Assembly (NCBI GenBank): GCA_016282555.1
Contig: JAEEKU010000175.1
Coordinates: 1-5,584, forward strand
Direction of reading: 5' to 3'
Length of the DNA: 5,584 nt
From: Methanomassiliicoccaceae archaeon
GTDB taxonomy: Archaea; Thermoplasmatota; Thermoplasmata; Methanomassiliicoccales; Methanomethylophilaceae
The position numbers and the translations under genes were made by a program. The notes beneath the pieces were generated by a model, which was given only the letters and a program-made list of their open reading frames with translations, was not told the DNA's origin and searched no databases. Shown in pieces: positions 1 through 5,584 of the stretch (position 1 is its first letter; every line of letters begins with the position of its first letter).

Positions 1-1
1 G

Positions 2-1471
2 CAGGAGTACATCGACTTCATCAACGGAATGATGCAGGACTACAAGACCAGCTCTGCGTACAAGAACGGGCAGATTTACTCCATCTCCTACGAAGTCTAC
101 GGAACCCTCCCTGGAATCTCCGGAATCCCCTACCTCGGATCCCTTATCTGGCCGGATCTCTTCGACAAGACCGAGGGAATCGCCCTGCTCCAGGAGTATT
201 TCGACAAATTCACCACCATCTCCGGAACCGACGTTACCAAAGTCCCCACTCTCCTGCCTCTCTGCCAGGCGGATATCGAGGGGACGTCTCAGGAATTCGT
301 CGCCCCCAAGGGCATGTCCGAGTCCCTTACGGTTCTCGGAAACGCCGATCTCGACAGCGATATCGATTTCATCGACGTCCGCGCGATAGAGTATGTCATC
401 AGCGTCGGCGGAACCGTCAGCGATTATCCCTATGCGGACGCGAACAACGACGGCAGAATCGATCAGAAAGACGTAGCCTTCGTCAAGGACATGATCAACC
501 AGAAGAAGCAGGTGATCTACTACTACAACGTCGACAACGAGATCGCATCCGTCCATTATCCCGTGACCGGAAAGATCATCGCGACGTACAACAAGACCCT
601 GGAAGCCGCCAGGACTCTCGGCCTCTCGTCCCAGATCATCGCCATCGATGATTTCTCGTACGAGTGGCCTACCTATTTCCCCGAGTTCATGAACCTTCCC
701 AGCATCGGCAGCAGGTTCACGCCCAGCGTCGAAAAGGTTCTCGATCTTCACGCGGACGCGTATCTGTGCGGTACCAAGAAATGGTTCGCCGCCACCCTCG
801 AAACCGATATCGGAAGCTCCTCCATGGACGTCATAAGGCTTCCCACCTGGGAAGAGGGACAGGTCCTTTCCGGAATGATCACTCTCGGGTACATCACCCA
901 GCACGAAGCCCAGGCGAGAGAATACATCAAATGGGCGGAGGGAATACTCGGCATGGTCGAAGAGGTCGTCGGAAACAAGTCCGACTCTCAGAAACCTACG
1001 GTTCTGGTTCTCGATGCGGGAAAGCCTCTTTCCACCAAGAAATCCGGTTCCGGACAATACGAGAACTCCGTCAGAGCGGGCGGGTACAACATCGTCAAGG
1101 ATATCGGCCCCTCCGAGGAGTACTACACCAATCTGACGATGGAGTGGATCCTTTCCAAAGATCCTCAGTTCATCATCTTCTCTAAGGGAAGCACCGCGTA
1201 CCAGTGGAACGATGCCCAGCTCAGGGAAGCCCTCGACGATCTGAAGAAGGATTTCGCTCTGACCAGCGCGTGCACCCATGGCAACTTCCACATTCTGAAC
1301 CTCGAGGTCTTCATCGGACCCTCCTACCCGGTGGGAGTTCTGTACATGGCCAAGTGGTTCTACCCAGAGGAATTCGCGGACGTCGACGTCTCCGGATATC
1401 TGCAGCAGTACATCGATCAGTTCTGCGGCATCGGAATGAACGTCGTCCAGCACGGAGGATTCGCGCTCTGA
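2..1471 (+). CDS. Tandem-domain ABC substrate-binding protein with internal dockerin-like module (5' truncated by window)
   Basis: Probable extracytoplasmic receptor for a ferric siderophore, haem or corrinoid. The frame is open to the window edge, so the true start, signal peptide and any lipobox lie upstream; the ATG at 29 is probably internal. Counting from that Met as 1, residues up to about 65 resemble the C-terminal end of a periplasmic-binding (PF01497-type) domain. Residues 105-148 are two calcium-loop repeats of dockerin type. Residues about 165-466 form a full second binding domain: an N-terminal strand and helix (GKIIATYNKTLEAARTLGL), then LPSIGSRFTPSVEKVLDLHADAYL-type segment at about 223-246, a strand KPTVLVLDAG at 322-331, an N-lobe/C-lobe segment around 341-383, and the terminal FHILNLEVFIGPSYP and YPEEF elements at 420-449. 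The ends of the two binding domains align with each other (IYSISYEV/FHILNLEV, then LLQEYFDKF/YLQQYIDQF), showing internal duplication. It stops at TGA just before a hairpin and is followed by permease and ATPase genes, which supports a transport role. The substrate is not determinable. Confidence 0.88.
   Translation, partial: QEYIDFINGMMQDYKTSSAYKNGQIYSISYEVYGTLPGISGIPYLGSLIWPDLFDKTEGIALLQEYFDKFTTISGTDVTKVPTLLPLCQADIEGTSQEFVAPKGMSESLTVLGNADLDSDIDFIDVRAIEYVISVGGTVSDYPYADANNDGRIDQKDVAFVKDMINQKKQVIYYYNVDNEIASVHYPVTGKIIATYNKTLEAARTLGLSSQIIAIDDFSYEWPTYFPEFMNLPSIGSRFTPSVEKVLDLHADAYLCGTKKWFAATLETDIGSSSMDVIRLPTWEEGQVLSGMITLGYITQHEAQAREYIKWAEGILGMVEEVVGNKSDSQKPTVLVLDAGKPLSTKKSGSGQYENSVRAGGYNIVKDIGPSEEYYTNLTMEWILSKDPQFIIFSKGSTAYQWNDAQLREALDDLKKDFALTSACTHGNFHILNLEVFIGPSYPVGVLYMAKWFYPEEFADVDVSGYLQQYIDQFCGIGMNVVQHGGFAL
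341..472 (+). other. Dockerin-like paired calcium-binding module inside the binding protein
   Basis: Two 12-residue loops fit the dockerin/EF-hand-like pattern with acidic or Asn ligands at positions 1, 3, 5, 9 and 12. Loop 1 is NADLDSDIDFID (341-376) and loop 2 is DANNDGRIDQKD (437-472). Each is followed by a helix-like stretch (VRAIEYVIS and VAFVKDMIN). Loop 2 is canonical, including the Gly at position 6; loop 1 has Ser there and Asp at position 7. In classical dockerins this pair binds cohesin domains; here it lies between two binding domains, so it could be a calcium-stabilised spacer or a docking site. No cohesin is encoded in the window. Confidence 0.8.
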
Positions 1472-1478
1472 TTCAAAC

Positions 1479-1505
1479 GGAGGGGTTATCCCTCCCCCTT
1501 TTTTT
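1479..1505 (+). terminator. Hairpin plus T-tract after the binding-protein gene
   Basis: GGAGGG (1479-1484) pairs with CCCTCC (1490-1495) around a five-base loop, GTTAT. Three C's and then seven T's (1499-1505) follow. This looks like an intrinsic terminator, and T-tracts also terminate archaeal RNA polymerase. It begins seven bases after the stop codon of the binding-protein gene and ends six bases before the next start codon. It may therefore act as a partial terminator that keeps receptor transcripts more abundant than transporter transcripts, which is inference. Confidence 0.65.
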
Positions 1506-1511
1506 ACTGAC

Positions 1512-2675
1512 ATGGACTCGGACGAGACATCCGGAGAGGTGGAGCAGAACTACTCCGTCTACGAGGAATGGGCGGACGGAGAGAGCGGAACCCGCGCCGA
1601 GGATGCCGTTTACGAGAAATACATTCTCAGAAAGATATTGTTCATACTGGCCGCCGCGGCCGGCATAATCATTGTAATGGGCGTCTCGGTTACCATCGGA
1701 GATTATCCGATAGGGGTAGCCGAATCTTATCAGATTATCTTCGACCATATAATCCGGAACATCCAGAACCTGTTCGGAATGGACGTTCCCCCGCTGGATC
1801 GCGCGGAGGAGATCAAAGATCACGTGGTCTGGAATCTCCGCATGCCCAGGCTCGCGCTGGGGGCGGTCGCGGGAACGGGACTGGCTCTGGCCGGGGCCGC
1901 GATGCAGAGCACTCTGAAGAACCCCCTCGCCGATCCTTACACGACCGGAATCTCGTCGGGAGCGTGCTTCGGAGCCACCGTCGCGATCTGCTACGGTTCC
2001 GGGGTTCTCGCCGGCGACGGAACCGTCGTGGCGAGCGCGTTTCTGTTTTCCCTCATTCCCACGGGAATGATAATCTCCGTTTCTATGATAAAGAAAGTCT
2101 CTCCGGTGAGCATGATTCTCGCCGGAATCGCCGTCATGTACATTTTCAATGCCGTAACGACGGTCATAAGGCTCTGGGCGGATCCCAACGATCTGGAAGC
2201 GGTCTACCAGTGGCAGGTCGGCTCCTTCGACGGGCTTCACTGGGACGATCTGCCGGTTATGCTGGGGGTGACTATCGCGGGAGGGGCGGCCGTGATGCTG
2301 CTGTCCAGGGATCTCAACGTCCTCTCTGCGGGAGACGAGAGCGCTAATTCCCTGGGGATGAACGCGTCCGCCATGCGCATAATCCTGCTTACGGCCGTCT
2401 CCCTCATAGCCGCGTCCATAGTCAGCTTCACGGGGATAATAGGGTTCGTGGGGCTGGTTGCTCCGCACGTAGCCAGAATGTTCGTCGGCGCCGACAACCG
2501 CTATCTGGTGCCCGCTTCCGCGGCGTTCGGGGCCCTGCTTCTGATCGTATCGGATCTGATCGGGCGCACCATCATCTCCCCGGCGGTTCTGCAGGTCGGA
2601 GTGGTCACGGCGTTCCTCGGAGGGCCTCTGTTCCTGTATCTGGTCGTCAGACAACGCAAGGAGGTCTGGGGATGA
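1512..2675 (+). CDS. FecCD-family ABC transporter permease, cassette 1
   Basis: Integral membrane subunit of a type II ABC importer, 387 aa, somewhat longer than the usual ~330 aa because of an acidic N-terminal extension (residues 1-38). The first membrane segment is about 41-61; further hydrophobic segments follow at about 114-134, 150-191, 200-219, 247-265, 289-325, 332-350 and 358-378, consistent with roughly ten helices. Family hallmarks are LRMPRLALGAVAG (109-121), the NPLADPYTTGISSGA block (137-151), the DESANSLGMNA stretch (275-285) that precedes the cytoplasmic ATPase-contacting region, and IGFVGLVAPHVAR (310-322). The family's usual E-L-P-x-G near the end is VLQVG (359-363) here. 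The ATG at 1512 has no Shine-Dalgarno sequence and sits just after a T-tract. A GTG at 1539 is the only other early start, but its GGAG is only two bases away; ATG keeps an N-terminal extension like that of the paralogue at 3537. The stop overlaps the next ATG by four bases. Confidence 0.92.
   Translation: MDSDETSGEVEQNYSVYEEWADGESGTRAEDAVYEKYILRKILFILAAAAGIIIVMGVSVTIGDYPIGVAESYQIIFDHIIRNIQNLFGMDVPPLDRAEEIKDHVVWNLRMPRLALGAVAGTGLALAGAAMQSTLKNPLADPYTTGISSGACFGATVAICYGSGVLAGDGTVVASAFLFSLIPTGMIISVSMIKKVSPVSMILAGIAVMYIFNAVTTVIRLWADPNDLEAVYQWQVGSFDGLHWDDLPVMLGVTIAGGAAVMLLSRDLNVLSAGDESANSLGMNASAMRIILLTAVSLIAASIVSFTGIIGFVGLVAPHVARMFVGADNRYLVPASAAFGALLLIVSDLIGRTIISPAVLQVGVVTAFLGGPLFLYLVVRQRKEVWG
2658..2665 (+). 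promoter_or_regulatory. Strong Shine-Dalgarno for ATPase 1
   Basis: AAGGAGGT lies six bases before the ATG at 2672, inside the last codons of the upstream permease gene. It fixes the start of the ATPase and suggests translational coupling together with the ATGA overlap. Confidence 0.8.
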
Positions 2676-3463
2676 GACTGTCCGTCGAAAATCTGGAATA
2701 CTCCTACGGAAGCGCGAAGGTTCTCTGCGGAATCAATTTCCGGGTGGATCGCCCCGGCCTGACCTGCATAATCGGCCCCAACGGGGTGGGGAAATCCACT
2801 CTCGTGAAGTGTCTGGACGGGATATACAAGCCCTCGGCCGGAAGAATAACCATCGGCGGCAGGGATATTTCCGGCATCCGTCCCAGAGAGCTCGCCAGAC
2901 TCGTCGCTTTCGTCCCGGTCGTCAGCGGGGACATGTTCTCCATGACCGTTTTCGACACCGTCATGATGGGGAGAAGGCCGCATCAGAAGCTGGGAAACGC
3001 GAGCCCTCTGGACAGGGAGATAGTCAGGAGGACTCTGAACATGATGGGCATAAGGGATCTGGCAATGCGCGGCTCCGACGAGCTCTCGGCCGGGCAGCAT
3101 CAGAGGATGGTCATCGCCCGCGGCCTCGCCCAGACGCCCAGATTCCTTCTTCTCGACGAGCCCACGGCCAATCTCGACGCGAGACACCAGATACAGGTCG
3201 CGATGACTCTCAAAGATCTCGCGTCCAGAAGCGGGATGTCCGTCATCATGATCAGCCACGATCTCAACATAGCCGCCAGGTTCGCCGACACGATAATAAT
3301 GATGGCTCCCCCCGGCGTGGTCTACGCCTCCGGCCCTCCGGAGGAGGTGATCACCGAATCCTCGATAAGAGACGTTTACGGAGTCGGCTGCAGCATAGTC
3401 GACGCCGGGGGGCGGCCCCACGTGATCCTTCTGGATCCGTTACGATTCCGGGAAACGCGTTAA
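2672..3463 (+). CDS. ABC transporter ATP-binding protein, cassette 1 (FecE/BtuD-like)
   Basis: Cytoplasmic ATPase that should power the permease encoded immediately upstream; 263 aa, the usual length for the family. Motifs in order: an aromatic A-loop candidate at Y12, Walker A GPNGVGKST (35-43), an ABC signature LSAGQHQ (138-144), Walker B FLLLDEP (158-164) with catalytic Glu163, D-loop ANLD (166-169) and H-loop His196 in ISHD. The RPHQ region after GR (100-105) matches iron/cobalamin ATPases. The Q-loop position, normally YVPQ, reads FVPV with Val83 (bases 2918-2920), which is unusual because this Gln normally contacts the metal and relays to the membrane subunit. All other catalytic residues are intact, so an active enzyme is expected. 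It starts in the ATGA overlap with a strong ribosome binding site and ends with TAA. The transported substrate is unknown. Confidence 0.93.
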   Translation: MRLSVENLEYSYGSAKVLCGINFRVDRPGLTCIIGPNGVGKSTLVKCLDGIYKPSAGRITIGGRDISGIRPRELARLVAFVPVVSGDMFSMTVFDTVMMGRRPHQKLGNASPLDREIVRRTLNMMGIRDLAMRGSDELSAGQHQRMVIARGLAQTPRFLLLDEPTANLDARHQIQVAMTLKDLASRSGMSVIMISHDLNIAARFADTIIMMAPPGVVYASGPPEEVITESSIRDVYGVGCSIVDAGGRPHVILLDPLRFRETR

Positions 3464-3472
3464 AAAGTTAAA
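3459..3472 (+). promoter_or_regulatory. AT-rich patch with direct repeat, possible promoter element
   Basis: GTTAAA occurs at 3459-3464 and again at 3467-3472, spanning the stop codon of ATPase 1, in an otherwise GC-rich region. Such a patch could serve as an archaeal TATA-type element for the second cassette, which would place a start of transcription some 25 bases downstream and leave a short leader before the ATG at 3537. There is no good BRE match and no recognisable iron-repressor palindrome, so this is tentative. The rest of the 73-base gap (3464-3536) holds only a ribosome binding site. Confidence 0.25.
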
Positions 3473-3523
3473 CACACAGGATGCATGACTCTGATGATTT
3501 CCGATAAAAGCAGATACAGCCGC

Positions 3524-3529
3524 GGGAGG
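3524..3529 (+). promoter_or_regulatory. Shine-Dalgarno for permease 2
   Basis: GGGAGG lies seven bases before the ATG at 3537 and decides that start for the second permease. This contrasts with the first permease, whose start has no such site. Confidence 0.7.
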
Positions 3530-3536
3530 ACGATCG

Positions 3537-4676
3537 ATGCAGGATATACACGACGATCCTCTTCTGAGCAGATCGGTGGTGGAATCGGTCGACGAGTGGG
3601 ACGCCCCCGTGGATTCCGATTCCGCTCTGAAGACCACTCTAGCCTATTACCTTCACAGCCGCTGGTGGAAGTACGTTTTCATCGTAATATGTTTCATAGC
3701 GATCGTTTTCGTCGCCGGATACACGATTACCGTCGGAAGCATGAAGATAACGATCATGGAGACGTACGAGACGATATGGAACCATATCTGCGGCAACATC
3801 GTGAACGACGGTTACGACTTCATCGTATGGGAGCTCCGTCTCCCGCGCGTGCTGGCCGGAATTATCGCGGGGGCCGGGCTGGCGGTGTGCGGAGCCGTCA
3901 TGCAGAACACCATGAAGAATCCGCTGGCCGATCCGTATACCACGGGAGTGTCCTCGGGAGCGTCCCTCGGCGCCACCATCGCCATGACGGCCACCGGGGC
4001 GCTCTTCGCCTCCACCGATACCGTCGTCATAGGGGCTTTCGCGTTCTCGCTGATACCCGTGGGGATGATGGTCCTCATTTCTAAGATGAAAGACTCGTCT
4101 CCGACCACCATGATCATGGCGGGAATAGGGGTGATGTACATATTCAACGCGATCACCACGGTCCTGATGATATGGGCGGATCCGCAGCAGATGCAGGCGA
4201 TCTACAGATGGCAGGTCGGTACGCTGGAGATAGTGAAATGGGAGAATCTTCCGATCATGTTCGCGGTCACTCTCGCGGGAGTGCTGATCAGCCTGTTCAT
4301 CTCCGGAAGGCTGAACGTGCTCGCAACCGGCGACGAGAGCGCGAAGGCGATGGGGATAAACGCCGGCAGGATGCGCGTCTGGTGTCTGATTCTCGTGGGA
4401 CTGGTCTCGGCGGTCATAGTGAGCTTCACCGGGCTCATAGGATTCGTGGGACTGGTCGCGCCGCACATAACCAGGCTGTTCATCGGCTCCGACAACAGGT
4501 TCCTCATTCCGGCCTGCGCCGTATTCGGATCCATGCTGCTGATCGTCGCCGACGCCATAGGAAAAGTGATATTGTATCCTAACGTCGTGCAGGTAGGAGT
4601 CGTCATGTCGTTCGTCGGCGGTCCGATATTCCTGCTTCTGCTTCTCGGAAGCCGTAAAAAGATGTGGTCCGCATGA
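3537..4676 (+). CDS. FecCD-family ABC transporter permease, cassette 2
   Basis: Second membrane subunit of a type II ABC importer, 379 aa, and an evident paralogue of the permease at 1512-2675 (36 of 55 residues are identical across the LRxPR to NPLADPYTTG block by hand count). It has an acidic N-terminal extension (residues 1-29) and a first membrane segment at about 46-64. Hallmarks are LRLPRVLAGIIAGAG (100-114), NPLADPYTTGVSSGA (128-142), VMYIFNAITTVLMIWADP (199-216), DESAKAMGINA (266-276) and IGFVGLVAPHITR (301-313). As in the paralogue, the usual E-L-P-x-G motif is changed, here to VVQVG (350-354). The start is set by GGGAGG seven bases upstream. A 73-base gap separates it from the first cassette, so it may have its own promoter or be read through. 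Its stop overlaps the following ATG by four bases, the same arrangement as the first cassette. Substrate specificity cannot be inferred. Confidence 0.93.
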   Translation: MQDIHDDPLLSRSVVESVDEWDAPVDSDSALKTTLAYYLHSRWWKYVFIVICFIAIVFVAGYTITVGSMKITIMETYETIWNHICGNIVNDGYDFIVWELRLPRVLAGIIAGAGLAVCGAVMQNTMKNPLADPYTTGVSSGASLGATIAMTATGALFASTDTVVIGAFAFSLIPVGMMVLISKMKDSSPTTMIMAGIGVMYIFNAITTVLMIWADPQQMQAIYRWQVGTLEIVKWENLPIMFAVTLAGVLISLFISGRLNVLATGDESAKAMGINAGRMRVWCLILVGLVSAVIVSFTGLIGFVGLVAPHITRLFIGSDNRFLIPACAVFGSMLLIVADAIGKVILYPNVVQVGVVMSFVGGPIFLLLLLGSRKKMWSA

Positions 4677-5563
4677 CGAAGATCGAACTGAGCGGAGTTT
4701 CCTTCGGATACAATCCGAAGCATCTGATCATCCGGGACATCGATCTCACGATAGACGAGCCCGGGCTGTACTGCATCATAGGGCCCAACGGCGTGGGGAA
4801 ATCCACCCTGGTCAAGTGCCTCAATAAGATTCTCGTTCCCACTTCGGGGAAAGTGTCCATAGACGGGACCGATATAGAGGAGATGAGCCGCAAGGACATC
4901 GCGAAGCACATCGGATACGTTCCCGTGGCCACAAACGAGACCTTCGCCATGTCCGTTCTGGATACGATACTCGTGGGAAGGTACAATCACCGCACATGGG
5001 GTTCGGAGCACAGGGATCTGGAGATGGCTTACAGGGCTATGAAGCTGCTCCGCATAAGGAATCTGGCCAACCGCAATTTCAACGAGCTCTCCGCCGGACA
5101 GCACCAGAAGGTCGCGATCGCGAGGGGAATCGTCCAGGAGACCCCGGTGATGATACTCGACGAGCCGACCGCGAATCTGGACGTGAAGTACCAGGTGTAC
5201 GTGACCGAGCTTCTGAGAGCGTTCGCGGAGAAGAAAGGAATCGCTGTGATCACCATAAGCCACGATCTCAATATAACGTCGAAGTACGCCCACAGGATCA
5301 TAATGATGGCCAGGCCCGGAGTGGTGTACACCATCGGAACTCCGGAGGAGGTCATGACCAAGGAGAACATCGAAGCGGTGTACGGAATCGAATGCGAAAT
5401 CGAGAACCGCGGCGGATATCCCTACATAATCCTGGGCGGGCCGCTTATGGACGACGACGATCGCATCGACGACCGCAGTTCTTTCGAGAAAGATTCCAGA
5501 TTCGGGAAGCTGAGGAACCTCACCAGAGGCGCCGTGGTTAAGCGGCATAAAGAAAAACAGTGA
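4673..5563 (+). CDS. ABC transporter ATP-binding protein, cassette 2 (FecE/BtuD-like, extended C-terminus)
   Basis: Cytoplasmic ATPase partner of permease 2, 296 aa from the ATG at 4673. I chose this start over the GTG at 4664 because it gives the same ATGA overlap and the same N-terminal length as the paralogue at 2672; neither start has a clear Shine-Dalgarno sequence. Motifs are Walker A GPNGVGKST (37-45), signature LSAGQHQ (139-145), Walker B MILDEP (160-165) with Glu164, D-loop ANLD (167-170) and H-loop His197. The Q-loop reads YVPV with Val85 (bases 4925-4927) instead of Gln, as in ATPase 1. After the family's usual end (about 258) there is an extra tail of nearly 40 residues. It is acidic first (DDDDRIDDR) and basic at the end (VVKRHKEKQ), and the first ATPase lacks it. 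It could be a regulatory or protein-contact segment. The two ATPases are close paralogues, so duplication is the simplest origin. Confidence 0.93.
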   Translation: MTKIELSGVSFGYNPKHLIIRDIDLTIDEPGLYCIIGPNGVGKSTLVKCLNKILVPTSGKVSIDGTDIEEMSRKDIAKHIGYVPVATNETFAMSVLDTILVGRYNHRTWGSEHRDLEMAYRAMKLLRIRNLANRNFNELSAGQHQKVAIARGIVQETPVMILDEPTANLDVKYQVYVTELLRAFAEKKGIAVITISHDLNITSKYAHRIIMMARPGVVYTIGTPEEVMTKENIEAVYGIECEIENRGGYPYIILGGPLMDDDDRIDDRSSFEKDSRFGKLRNLTRGAVVKRHKEKQ

Positions 5564-5584
5564 TTCCGCTCCGGCATTCCGAAC

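Noticed and set aside
29..31. ATG at 29 as the true start of the binding protein
   Set aside because: The frame is open upstream to the window edge, the sequence before it continues the domain, and there is no signal peptide after it.
1473..2654. Long open frame on the minus strand opposite permease 1
   Set aside because: Its product is hydrophilic, rich in Arg, Gly and Asp, with no recognisable domain, while the plus strand encodes a clear permease. Long antisense frames are expected in GC-rich genes with this codon bias.
2501..3421. Minus-strand open frame opposite ATPase 1
   Set aside because: It covers the Walker and signature motifs of the plus-strand ATPase, and its own product has low-complexity composition and no domain.
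3459..3490. Iron-repressor (DtxR/Fur-type) operator in the cassette gap
   Set aside because: I found no convincing palindrome matching a known box; only a direct GTTAAA repeat and the short ATGCAT palindrome.
3485..4084. Plus-strand frame overlapping the start of permease 2
   Set aside because: The product is Arg/His-rich out-of-frame translation of the permease; the permease frame has the ribosome binding site and the family motifs.
4664..4672. GTG at 4664 as start of ATPase 2
   Set aside because: It adds three residues not matched in the paralogue and has no better ribosome binding site; the ATG at 4673 reproduces the ATGA overlap of cassette 1.
4202..5548. Long open frame on the minus strand opposite permease 2 and ATPase 2
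   Set aside because: It crosses two well-supported plus-strand genes and has no family features; a codon-bias shadow.

Overview
The window is a compact, one-direction (+ strand) import locus of the iron-siderophore/haem/cobalamin ABC transporter class (type II importers, FecCD/BtuC family). I suspect a methanogenic archaeon of the Methanomassiliicoccales (Methanomethylophilus-like). The grounds are a substrate-binding protein carrying a dockerin-like domain, frequent ATA (Ile) and AGG/AGA (Arg) codons in a moderately GC-rich background, a T-tract-ended intergenic region, and the absence of TAG among five stop codons. This assignment is inference; no rRNA or other marker gene is present.

Layout: (1) 2-1471, the 3' part of a large extracytoplasmic substrate-binding protein. 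It holds the end of one binding domain, a paired dockerin/EF-hand-like calcium-binding module, and then a complete second binding domain. (2) 1472-1511, a short gap with a GC hairpin followed by seven T's, a terminator or attenuator. (3) 1512-2675 and 2672-3463, a permease and an ATPase overlapping by ATGA. (4) 3464-3536, a 73-base gap with an AT-rich patch and a ribosome binding site. (5) 3537-4676 and 4673-5563, a second permease and ATPase, again overlapping by ATGA. The last 21 bases hold nothing recognisable.

The probable working model is that the binding protein captures a metal chelate or corrinoid outside the cell and delivers it to a channel formed by the permeases, which the ATPases power. 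The two permease-ATPase cassettes are clearly paralogous and in the same order, so they arose by tandem duplication. They could form two separate homodimeric importers or one heteromeric importer. The substrate cannot be read from the sequence.

The most unusual signals are the tandem binding domains joined by a dockerin-like module, the replacement of the normally conserved Q-loop glutamine by valine in both ATPases, a matching family-level change near the C-terminus of both permeases, and acidic N-terminal extensions on both permeases. No RNA genes, insertion sequences or CRISPR arrays were seen.
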